In this document: in pieces, positions 25,799 through 33,858 of the stretch
Position numbering within the stretch: position 1 is the first letter of the stretch
How the letters are laid out: the number at the start of each line of letters is the position of its first letter
From: Desulfobacterales bacterium
Lineage (GTDB): Bacteria > Desulfobacterota > Desulfobacteria > Desulfobacterales > JAAELO01
Assembly (NCBI GenBank): GCA_024226555.1
Contig: JAAELO010000848.1
Span: forward strand, 109,921-173,920
Direction: 5' to 3'
DNA: 64,000 bases
The notes under the pieces: model-generated
Databases searched by the model: none
What the model was told of the DNA's origin: nothing
What the model saw: the letters and a program-made list of their open reading frames with translations, nothing else
Position numbers and translations under genes: made by a program

Positions 25799-26995
25799 AT
25801 GAAATTGTTAATTGCAGATGATGAATTTATAGCACGTAAGACTCTTTCCTCTATGCTTACTAAAGAAGGATTTGACTGTCAGGTGGTGGAAAATGGTGAC
25901 GATGCTTTTGAAATACTTACAAAAGCAGGTGCACCAAATATTGCCATTCTGGACTGGCAGATGCCAGGGCTTAATGGAATTGATATAATAAAGAGACTGC
26001 GTGAAAGTACAGAAGGTTATGTATATTGTATTCTTTTGACCGGAAAATCTAATCCGGAAGATATTGCAATTGGATTTGCTGCAGGAGCAGATGATTTTCT
26101 TACCAAACCGCCTGACCTTTCGCTGATTCGCCAGAAGCTGAATGTGGCAAAACGGATTATGAAATATGAAGCTAATGAAAAATTGATGAAAGAAGAGCTG
26201 GCGAAATATGCTGCTTCAATGAAAAAAATTGCAGAAGAACGAGCTGTTCAACTTGTTCATGCAGACAGGATGGTAACTATTGGTACCCTGGTTGCAGGTG
26301 TTGCCCATGAAATAAACAACCCGACAACATTTATCAGTGTTAATGCGCAAACCCTTGAACAATATTGGTCAGTACTGAAAGAGGTGTTTAATATATGCCC
26401 GAAAGATCATCCTAACTATGAAAAATTGATGTTTATTGCTGAAGAAACGCCACAGGTTTTACAAGGTATTCTTTCCGGTACAAAAAGAATAAACAGTATC
26501 GTCAGTGGGCTTAAATCATTTTCAAGACAGGATAAACCGAAGTCTGAACCCTATGATATTCATAAGTCTATTGATACAGCATTAGAGTTGTGTGTCAGTG
26601 TGTTAAAGCATAACGTTAAAGTTGAAAAAAAATATTTCCCGGATATGCCGCAGCTTACCGGCGATTCACAGAAAATCGAACAGGTGCTTGTCAACTTATT
26701 TACCAATGCTGTAGATGCAATGGCAGGAACTAAATCTGCGCAATTAACAATAGGGACAGATTACAGGGAAACGACATCAATAATATTTGTACAGGATAAT
26801 GGCCCCGGACTCACGGATGAAGCAATGAAACGAATATGGGACCCTTTTTTTACAACTAAACCTGTAGGAAAGGGAACCGGACTGGGTATGTCAATATCAG
26901 CAGGAATTATTGAAGGGCACAATGGCACCCTCAAGGTTAAAAACAGACCTGAGGGGGGAGCAGAGTTTGTCATAAGTCTGCCGGTAAATGAATAA
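25799..26995 (+). CDS. Receiver-histidine kinase fusion (REC-HisKA-HATPase)
   Basis: A soluble 398-residue protein: an N-terminal receiver (Asp 52 in LDWQMPGLNG, Lys in FLTKPPD), a short coiled coil (about 125-155), a HisKA-like dimerisation helix with phospho-His 170 in VAGVAHEINNPTTF, and an ATPase with NLFTNAVDAMAG, DNGPGLTDE, KPVGKGTGLGMSIS. Kinases of this order couple phosphorylation of their own receiver to kinase activity. There is no TM or sensor, so it takes its signal from an upstream receiver or kinase, most likely the hybrid kinase two genes upstream. It is 13 bp downstream of the receiver gene. Confidence 0.94.
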   Translation: MKLLIADDEFIARKTLSSMLTKEGFDCQVVENGDDAFEILTKAGAPNIAILDWQMPGLNGIDIIKRLRESTEGYVYCILLTGKSNPEDIAIGFAAGADDFLTKPPDLSLIRQKLNVAKRIMKYEANEKLMKEELAKYAASMKKIAEERAVQLVHADRMVTIGTLVAGVAHEINNPTTFISVNAQTLEQYWSVLKEVFNICPKDHPNYEKLMFIAEETPQVLQGILSGTKRINSIVSGLKSFSRQDKPKSEPYDIHKSIDTALELCVSVLKHNVKVEKKYFPDMPQLTGDSQKIEQVLVNLFTNAVDAMAGTKSAQLTIGTDYRETTSIIFVQDNGPGLTDEAMKRIWDPFFTTKPVGKGTGLGMSISAGIIEGHNGTLKVKNRPEGGAEFVISLPVNE

Positions 26996-27034
26996 GTATA
27001 GACAAAAAGCAAACCAGGTCATCGCGGAGGAAAA

Positions 27035-27457
27035 ATGGAAAAAAGTCAGAAAGTCAGTATACTGATAGTTGATGATGAGGAAGAAATCAGAAATGTATTG
27101 AGTCGTCACTTCAGATTTAACGGTTTTTTTGTTGAGACAGCAGAAAACGGACTTGAAGCGCTTGATGTTTTGAAGGCAAAACGATTTGAAATAGTAATTA
27201 CAGATATTCAGATGCCTGAAATGAACGGCCCGGATTTGTTAAGGGAAATACGTAAACACTATCCAATGATACAGACTATTGTCATCACAGGGTATGTGAC
27301 CCTTGAAAATCTGATGGTGGCGTTACGCTTAGGTTCTAACACCTGCGTCTTCAAACCGATTAATGACATCAGTGAACTCGATGATGCTGTATCCCGTTCC
27401 ATTGAGCATCTTAAAAGATGGGAAAAAAAACTTAGTGAATTGCAATCAATGAAATAA
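27035..27457 (+). CDS. Response-regulator receiver protein
   Basis: The 140-residue protein is one CheY-type domain (about residues 7-122): IVDDEEEIRN, Asp 57 in ITDIQMPEMNGP, the switch Thr in VITGYVT and Lys in CVFKPIND. A short helical tail (EHLKRWEKKLSELQSM) ends it. No effector domain is present. A clean GGAGG lies 5 nt upstream of the ATG. It lies 39 bp after the REC-HK gene and 16 bp before the CheA-like gene; the local order suggests it is a partner of either. Confidence 0.93.
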   Translation: MEKSQKVSILIVDDEEEIRNVLSRHFRFNGFFVETAENGLEALDVLKAKRFEIVITDIQMPEMNGPDLLREIRKHYPMIQTIVITGYVTLENLMVALRLGSNTCVFKPINDISELDDAVSRSIEHLKRWEKKLSELQSMK

Positions 27458-27473
27458 TAGAGAGGAACATAAA

Positions 27474-29603
27474 ATGGAATTGTTTGATATTGATCCAGCC
27501 ATACTGTCAGGTTTCATTGAGGAATCTCTGGATGGTCTTAATTCACTGGACTCACTTTTTATAGAACTTGAAAAATCTCCGGACGATATAGATTGCATTA
27601 ACACAATATTTCGTCCTGTTCATTCAATAAAGGGAAGTGCCGCTTTTTTTAATCTGATGAATATTAAAGAGCTTGCCCACAAGATGGAAGATCTTCTTGA
27701 TAAAATGCGGCAAAATCAAATAAGAGCAACAGATAAAACTATAGCTGTTCTTTTGAAAGGCACTGATTTGCTTAGGGAGATGTTCAATAATATCAGCCAG
27801 GGAGATGATGAGGTCAAGGATAATGACTTTTTTTCGATTGTTTTACAGGCAATAGTTACTGAGTATGAACAAAGTGACGAAAAACCATCTTTTGATATGT
27901 CAGAATATGTAGTTAGTCTTAGTGACGGAATTGATGCTCTGAAACAATATATTCCTGAAGAATTGTCTGAACTTTTTAATGGTATCAAGGATACTGTATT
28001 AAGTATAAAGAAATACTTTCAAAGCGATTTACTTGAAACAGAAGTTTTGAAAGAACCATCTGATACGCTTGATTCTGTTTTGAAAATGTTGGACCAGCCA
28101 ATTGAATTGATTTCAACAAAGGAAAAAACCGGAGTAATACGAGACAGACTGGCCTCAGTACTTGCGGAAGTTGAATTACCTGAGACTAAAAGCAAATTGG
28201 AAAACTCAATTAATGACTTTGATAAATGTGTAAATAATATCGGATTTAATGAAATATTACAGAGTGAACTGACTGAGATATTGGAACAAATCAAAAAACA
28301 GGGTGCTTTTGAGAAAAAGACTCCTCAACCCGCTGAAAAACAGAAGTCAGAGTCTGATAGAAAAGAAGGTAGTGACAGAAGAGCTACATCTATAGCAGAA
28401 AAGACCATGCGAATTTCTGAAAAAAAAATCGACTCATTTCTTGCTTATGTCAGTGAATTTGTCGTTGTTGAAGAGATGTTCAACTACCTGCAGAAAAAAA
28501 TGCTTTCATCGATGAATGATACAACTACCGGCGAGTTTAAAAGGGTTTTGGAAACTTTTGGAAGTCTGTCTGCCAATCTGAGAAAAAGTATACTTGATAT
28601 TCGCATGGTTCCTGCCAAATCTTTTCTACAGAAAGCACCAAGGATTATTCACGATATTTCTGCCGATAGCGGAAAAAAAACAGAAGTATCCATTCATGGT
28701 GATGATATATCTATTGATAAAAGCTATGTGGAAATGCTTGATGCTCCATTTACTCATATTGTAAGAAATGCTGTGGATCATGGTATTGAATCTCCTGACG
28801 AGCGAATAGCAATTGGTAAATCTGAAGCTGGAGTGATTAGTATAACGCTTAAAAAAACTGAGAAATTTATTGAACTGGAAATCTGTGATGATGGTAAAGG
28901 GCTTGACTATGAAGCTATTACCCGAAAAGCAAAAGAAATTGGTTTGATTACAGATAACCAGAAACTCAACAACGATGCGATTGTTGACCTATTATTTATG
29001 TCGGGAGTATCAACCGCAGAAGAGGTTAGTGACATTTCAGGTCGGGGTGTGGGGATGGATGTAGTAAAAACTAATGTCGAAGCTGCCGGAGGATCCATCA
29101 GGATCAGTAGTGAACAAGGGAAGGGTTCAACATTTTCCATTACGCTTCCAACCAGCGTCAGCACTCAGATTATGGATGGCTTTCTTGTAAAATCCGGAGG
29201 AGAGACATATGTAATGCCCGTGGAAGTTATAGGTGAATCCTTTGAAATGAGAAATGAAGATATCAGTACTGTTGAGGGTAAAGGAGAATTGATAATGCGT
29301 AGAAATGAACTACTTTCAATGGTTCGCCTTAACAGGGATTTAAGGTGCAATGATAGTGAGATTAAACAAAATGTCAACAGTTCAAGAGATATGTTTACGG
29401 AGAATATTGCGATATCAATCAACTATGCTGATAAAAAATATGCTCTCTGTGTTGATGAAATTGTAGGCGTTCATAAAGTTGTAGTCAGAGATATTGTTGG
29501 ACTGAAAGTTGATAAGATAAAATTTGACGGCGCTGCAGTGTTGGGTGACGGCAGTGTTGCAATGATTATAGGATCTGATGGACTGGAAAGTCTAAGGCTG
29601 TAA
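27474..29603 (+). CDS. CheA-like histidine kinase (HPt-dimer-HATPase-CheW)
   Basis: The 709-residue protein is a chemotaxis-type kinase: P1/HPt domain (1-110) with phospho-His 50 in FRPVHSIKGSAAFFN, a long linker without a recognisable CheY-docking P2 domain (about 115-310), a dimerisation helix pair (about 318-390), an ATPase (HIVRNAVDHGIESPDER, DDGKGLDYE, SGRGVGMDVVKTNVEAAGG) and a C-terminal CheW-like domain (about 565-705). Such proteins normally sit with chemoreceptors, but no MCP, CheR, CheB or CheW is next to it. In this block it may serve as a second phosphate donor for the free receivers. Last gene of the five-gene signalling unit. Confidence 0.93.
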   Translation: MELFDIDPAILSGFIEESLDGLNSLDSLFIELEKSPDDIDCINTIFRPVHSIKGSAAFFNLMNIKELAHKMEDLLDKMRQNQIRATDKTIAVLLKGTDLLREMFNNISQGDDEVKDNDFFSIVLQAIVTEYEQSDEKPSFDMSEYVVSLSDGIDALKQYIPEELSELFNGIKDTVLSIKKYFQSDLLETEVLKEPSDTLDSVLKMLDQPIELISTKEKTGVIRDRLASVLAEVELPETKSKLENSINDFDKCVNNIGFNEILQSELTEILEQIKKQGAFEKKTPQPAEKQKSESDRKEGSDRRATSIAEKTMRISEKKIDSFLAYVSEFVVVEEMFNYLQKKMLSSMNDTTTGEFKRVLETFGSLSANLRKSILDIRMVPAKSFLQKAPRIIHDISADSGKKTEVSIHGDDISIDKSYVEMLDAPFTHIVRNAVDHGIESPDERIAIGKSEAGVISITLKKTEKFIELEICDDGKGLDYEAITRKAKEIGLITDNQKLNNDAIVDLLFMSGVSTAEEVSDISGRGVGMDVVKTNVEAAGGSIRISSEQGKGSTFSITLPTSVSTQIMDGFLVKSGGETYVMPVEVIGESFEMRNEDISTVEGKGELIMRRNELLSMVRLNRDLRCNDSEIKQNVNSSRDMFTENIAISINYADKKYALCVDEIVGVHKVVVRDIVGLKVDKIKFDGAAVLGDGSVAMIIGSDGLESLRL

Positions 29604-29719
29604 ATGCAAGTGTGGTTGTTATTATCAATTACAGCATTTAAAAAAGTGGGTTACACTCCGCAAGAACTTTTCCTGAAGGATGTATATAGTTCTGCCTGTC
29701 CAGTGGTTATTTCAAAATA

Positions 29720-30520
29720 TTAATATTTTTTTAGAAGTGGCTCCAGCCAAGCTTTCCGTAATTTTTTAACCGTGTCCCAGATCTGCTCTGCAAGTTCCGG
29801 GTGCTGGCTTACAAACTGATGGCTCAACATCAAATAATATGGCTTACTGACAAGTGGGGGCATAACTTTTTTTATTCCATGAATTTTATCATCATTCTTT
29901 GTAAGGTATAAATCACCATCGAATTCAAGGGTAGCTACTCCTGAAATCTTTCCATTGTTAAATGATAATATTCGAAAACAATCTGAAACATGGTTTTTTT
30001 CGACAACCGGAATACCCCATTTTTTTAAATTCTTGACAATAGAATACCCCAGTGGTGCGCATATCGGACTTCCCATATTCCGGATTGATTTTATCTTATC
30101 ATCCCAGATAACAGAAGATGTATGAAATTTATATAAATAATAGGATAATGTCGTTATCCGCCGTGATATATCTACACTCCCATTTATCATTGGATATACC
30201 CCGATTTTCATACGCTCTGTGCTAAAGCTTGCATTAAAGATACCATCAACAGCCCCATTCTTTAGATTATACTTGCATCGTTTCCACGGTTGTCGCTTAA
30301 ATTCAAGTCGGACTGGCAATTCAGATTCAAGTTTTTTTAGTAACTCGATTGATACACCAGGTTTTTCCCAGTTTATTTTTTTGGAGTCCAAATAAAAAGG
30401 ATAATTCTGTTTATCCTCGTAAGCAAATACAAGCTTAATGCTGGATGAATAAGAGGCTGACGCCACAGTAGTGCAAAGCATTAAAAAAAATAACAAATGA
30501 ATCAATAATTTCGTATACAT
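29720..30520 (-). CDS. Periplasmic solute-binding protein, family 3
   Basis: The 266-residue protein has a signal peptide (LLIHLLFFLMLCTTVASA, cleavage near residue 22) and type II binding-protein features: an N-terminal LVFAYEDKQNYPFYLD, GVSIELLKKLESELPVRLEFKRQPWKRCKYNLKNGAVDGIF, and ERMKIGVYPM. As with the copy at 16266, no transporter genes are nearby, so binding could feed a sensor. It is convergent to the CheA-like gene, and its product could bring a ligand to the Cache sensors of the hybrid kinase; that link is inference only. Confidence 0.83.
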   Translation of the reverse strand: MYTKLLIHLLFFLMLCTTVASASYSSSIKLVFAYEDKQNYPFYLDSKKINWEKPGVSIELLKKLESELPVRLEFKRQPWKRCKYNLKNGAVDGIFNASFSTERMKIGVYPMINGSVDISRRITTLSYYLYKFHTSSVIWDDKIKSIRNMGSPICAPLGYSIVKNLKKWGIPVVEKNHVSDCFRILSFNNGKISGVATLEFDGDLYLTKNDDKIHGIKKVMPPLVSKPYYLMLSHQFVSQHPELAEQIWDTVKKLRKAWLEPLLKKY

Positions 30521-31280
30521 CTGAAGCTCCTGACTGGCAGATTATTTGCGAAAAGAACCATAGTGGAGTTGTTAATGACGAATGATGCTAAGTAAATTGT
30601 CATGTCTGATTGCTGTATTTGTTAATTATACCAGACTATTACACGCTTTACAAATGGGAATTAGGAACATTCATAAGTCAGGGGAATTATTTTATATAAG
30701 GGAACCTCTAATAATTAGAATTTTGAATAAAATACAAGGCATTTCAAAAAATAACGAGCCGATTTTATTACAGTTTTTTTTGGAAATAACAAAGTATTTT
30801 GCCAAAAGAACAGTTATTAGAGATTCCCATAAATGATTATAGGAGTAGAATATTCCTGATGTTTTTCCTGATTTAAAAGAGTTTGAGTGTTAAAGCTGCC
30901 CCGGCATTTGAAAAATCTAAGCACTGCATAAAAAATAAAACCATTTTTTACTCTTTTTTCATTTGAATTAGCTTTTAAAGAAGGGTCATAAAGAAACAAG
31001 TTTCTTTATTCTTATTTGATCGAAGATGTTGGATTTCGCCTTTGGCTCTATACAACCTACAACTGTAGTTTCAAGTATATATTATTAAAGCTAAAAAGGC
31101 CCTGCTAATAATTTTGTCAACTTTGAACTATTCCTCACATTTTGAAATCGTTGTAAATGAACAGAAAAACACATCCTAACAGGACTAATAATGATCTAAA
31201 TTATTCCTTTGATTTTAAAAAAATAACTTGCGAACCTATGGTTTTAATGGGTGGAATTACATGGGAATAAGACAACTAAC
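30521..31280. other. 760-bp intergenic region holding one repeat copy
   Basis: Apart from the GGGAACC-family copy at 30700-30828 I see no gene here. Short frames at 30582-30836 and 30817-30999 run through the repeat and lack plausible starts. The stretch 31020-31280 is plain AT-rich sequence downstream of the pfaD copy and shows no hairpin terminator. Confidence 0.6.
30700..30828 (+). repeat. GGGAACC-family palindromic repeat (about 129 bp)
   Basis: Left end GGGAACCTCTAATAATTAGA, shared AAAATACAAGGCATTTC and AATAACGAGCCGATTTTATT blocks, right end CAGTTATTAGAGATTCCC. It lies downstream of the binding-protein gene and, with the copy at 20214, marks the outer limits of the block of G+C-richer genes. 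Confidence 0.88.
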
Positions 31281-32900
31281 TTACCTTACAGGTTTGTATC
31301 TGGCAATTCTTGGATGGATATTAACACCCATGGATTTGAGATCCTGAACTCTTTTAAGGTATGATGCTCCGGTTAGGATTTGATTTGCCACATCTGCAAC
31401 TTTTCTGTTAGCGATTTTTTCAAGATAAGACCCCTTGACCCACATGTTAAAAGCTCCCATGGATGGACCGCACCATATTTGATAGTCCGCTTCTCTACCT
31501 TCTTCACCTTTGTTGGCCCAATGGGAGGCAAGTCCAAGGTACCATCTGAAGATAAGAGCCATTTTTTTCTTTGGGTCTTTTTTTGCCTGTTGAATTTGAG
31601 TTGGATCTACTTTTTCAAAAAAAGCTACAGTGTCATTCCAGATATCTGATATTTTTCTTTTAAAAAGCTGTTTTTCAAGTTTTACAATCTCTTCTCTTGG
31701 TATCTCTTCAATGGAATCATATTCTTTGTATATATCATAAAGTTTTTGCGCTCTCATTGGAAAAAGGGTGCCTCTTTTTAATACCTGTAGTCTTACTCCC
31801 ATCTCAAACATATCTGCTGCTGGAGCCATTGTTACATCAGCCATATCGGCTTGTGATAAAAGATCTCTTGTATAGTCGGATGATCCTGATTCAATGCAAC
31901 ACTGGTTAATTGAACCAGTTACAACATATGATGCTCCCATCATAAAGGCTGCGAGCGCTGCTTCTGGTGTCCCTATTCCTCCGGCAGCACCAACACGAAC
32001 CTGATTATTAAACTGATATTTTTCCTGAAGTACGTCACGAAGTTCTAACAGTGATGGCAAAAGAGCAACTAAAGACCTGTTATCAGTGTGACCTCCGGAA
32101 TCCGCCTCAACAGTGACATCATCGGCCATTGGTACTAATTGTGAAAGTTCTAATTGCTCTTTGGTTATAAGATTTTTTTCAAGGAGATCATTAACCATCT
32201 CAATTGGTGCTGGAGACATAAATCGTGATGCAACTTCTCTTCTGGAAACTTTTCCAATAACCTTGTTTTTTATAATAATTTGTCCATTAATATCTCTTTC
32301 TAAACCTGCGATGCGATAATGAACAAGTGGAAGAGATAAAATTATATATGCAGCAGCTTCAACACATGGAATTTTATGCTTTAGGTAAAGATCCACAGTT
32401 TTTCTTTCTATAGCAGGCTCTATTGGATTGTGAAGCAGATTGAAAATATAAGGTTCGTTTTTGGTAAGTGCACTTTTAATTTTAAAAATAGCTTGTTCAA
32501 TTCTATCAAGTGTAAGACCACCTGCACCAAATGAGCCCATAAATCCCTTATTTGCAAGGGATATGACCATCTCTTCAGATGCAATAGCTTTCGCCATAGC
32601 TCCGCCATACAGACAGTATTTTGTTCCATGAAATTCAGTGAAATCCGGGTCTCCCATCGAGGAAATTTTGGAGGATGGTACAAATGATACAGGATCAAAA
32701 CCATTTTTGATATTTCTATTTGCATCCAGACTTATTCCATAATTTTCATTATCTTTAACTATGTAGCAGGGGCTTTTGAGATTCATCAATTTTGATTTAA
32801 TACCTTGCTCATCGAAAGAGACATTTTCCTTATGGACATTCCAGTCCATTTTATTTTCAAAATTAAATAGTCTTGAGAGACTAATGGTATTTCTATTCAT
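31281..32900 (-). CDS. pfaD: PfaD-type enoyl reductase of PUFA synthase, first copy
   Basis: The 539-residue protein belongs to the PfaD family (2-nitropropane-dioxygenase-like TIM barrel binding FMN), the enoyl-reductase component of bacterial PUFA synthases. Landmarks: GTKYCLYGGAMAKAIASEEM, GSFGAGGLTLDRIE, MADDVTVEADSGGHTDNR, RVGAAGGIGTPEAALAAFMMGA, APAADMFEMGVRLQVLKRGT and MALIFRWYLGLASHWANKGE. It diverges from pfaA across 958 bp. A second full-length pfaD (49979-51583) lies at the 3' end of the pfa operon; the two share most motifs but differ widely elsewhere, so this is not a recent duplication. It reads GSINQCCIESG where the other copy has GSVNQGCIESG. The two may reduce different intermediates, which is inference. 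Confidence 0.95.
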   Translation of the reverse strand: MNRNTISLSRLFNFENKMDWNVHKENVSFDEQGIKSKLMNLKSPCYIVKDNENYGISLDANRNIKNGFDPVSFVPSSKISSMGDPDFTEFHGTKYCLYGGAMAKAIASEEMVISLANKGFMGSFGAGGLTLDRIEQAIFKIKSALTKNEPYIFNLLHNPIEPAIERKTVDLYLKHKIPCVEAAAYIILSLPLVHYRIAGLERDINGQIIIKNKVIGKVSRREVASRFMSPAPIEMVNDLLEKNLITKEQLELSQLVPMADDVTVEADSGGHTDNRSLVALLPSLLELRDVLQEKYQFNNQVRVGAAGGIGTPEAALAAFMMGASYVVTGSINQCCIESGSSDYTRDLLSQADMADVTMAPAADMFEMGVRLQVLKRGTLFPMRAQKLYDIYKEYDSIEEIPREEIVKLEKQLFKRKISDIWNDTVAFFEKVDPTQIQQAKKDPKKKMALIFRWYLGLASHWANKGEEGREADYQIWCGPSMGAFNMWVKGSYLEKIANRKVADVANQILTGASYLKRVQDLKSMGVNIHPRIARYKPVR

Positions 32901-33858
32901 TATATAAAAACCTTATATGTTTTATAGGGGAAATCTAAAGAATCTGATATAAATAACAAACCACCAATATTTAATTGTATGAAGTCTATTTAAATGAGGT
33001 TATCTCTAATAACCGCCTTTTAAATCGAACTACTGCGTTATTTCAAATAAAGAACTGTAAACCTTATAAAACATAAGCTTTTTATAAATGAATCAGCTCG
33101 TTTTTTTATCATGAAGAGATTTTATAAAACTAAAGCTTTTATAAACGCTGTATTTCAATCAAAATTCTAATTATTAGAGGTTCCCTGGATCTATCTAAAA
33201 TATTGAAATGCAATGCTAATTCTATAAAATAAATATAATTCATGTACGGAATATAATTTAGAAGATATCGATAGTTTAGTCAATAAAAACTAATAAAGAA
33301 TTGAAAAAGAAACAAATTAAATGAAGAAATCTGAATGTTAAAAAAGTGTTGTAGTTATAATTCAATAAAGAGCTTATAAGAGAAGAAGTGAAATGTTACA
33401 GAACTTTTACAATTGCAGGTTTTGACGGTATTTAACCATTAAAAAAAGTACTTTTCATTCATATCTAAATTTTTATCAAAAATAGTAAAAGTGTTATTTT
33501 GAATAAAAGTAGTTTCTCTCAATTCTTTGAAAATTCGAATAACTATTTAATATGTCAGCTCATACTTACTATTTGTGTATTAACACTGTAGTTGGGGATA
33601 TGCAAAATATGTACATCTCAATATGCATATAATGATTATTGGTGCACAAGTTATTATTTTGTTTAAGGAAAACGTTTGTTTTAATATTTAAAAACCTTTA
33701 AGTTATAATATTCAAAATAAGAAAAATCTTTTATTAGGATGAATTAAGAAATCTCAAAAAAAAAATATAACCTTTGAATTTGCATAATAAAAAAGGCATT
33801 GGTTCAAAATAAAAAATTAAAATTTAGTAAAATTTATATATCAGGATAAGGATAAGCA
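32901..33858. promoter_or_regulatory. Divergent 958-bp pfaD/pfaA intergenic region
   Basis: This is by far the longest non-coding gap. It holds a long-subtype repeat (32999-33185), a partial repeat end at about 32927, and about 670 bp of very AT-rich sequence before pfaA with many A and T tracts. It must contain promoters of both directions, but I see no convincing -35/-10 pair. An AGGATAAGGATAAGC lies just before the pfaA ATG. A TTGACG at about 33422 is a weak promoter candidate. Confidence 0.5.
32999..33185 (-). repeat. GGGAACC-family palindromic repeat, long subtype, inverted
   Basis: On the minus strand it begins AGGGAACCTCTAATAATTAG and ends near GGTTATTAGAGATAACC. Inside are two nested palindromes, 33064-33087 and 33122-33144; the second is the exact reverse complement, 23 of 23 bases, of the nested palindrome in the 7755 copy. 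This shows a distinct sub-family of about 190 bp. Confidence 0.83.

Noticed and set aside
20504..29603. Chemotaxis operon
   Set aside because: Although a CheA-like kinase and CheY-like receivers are present, there is no MCP, CheR, CheB or stand-alone CheW; a general phosphorelay fits better.
30582..30836. 84-codon plus-strand frame
   Set aside because: It runs straight through a GGGAACC-family repeat and ends in its right arm; no ribosome-binding site and no protein-like composition.
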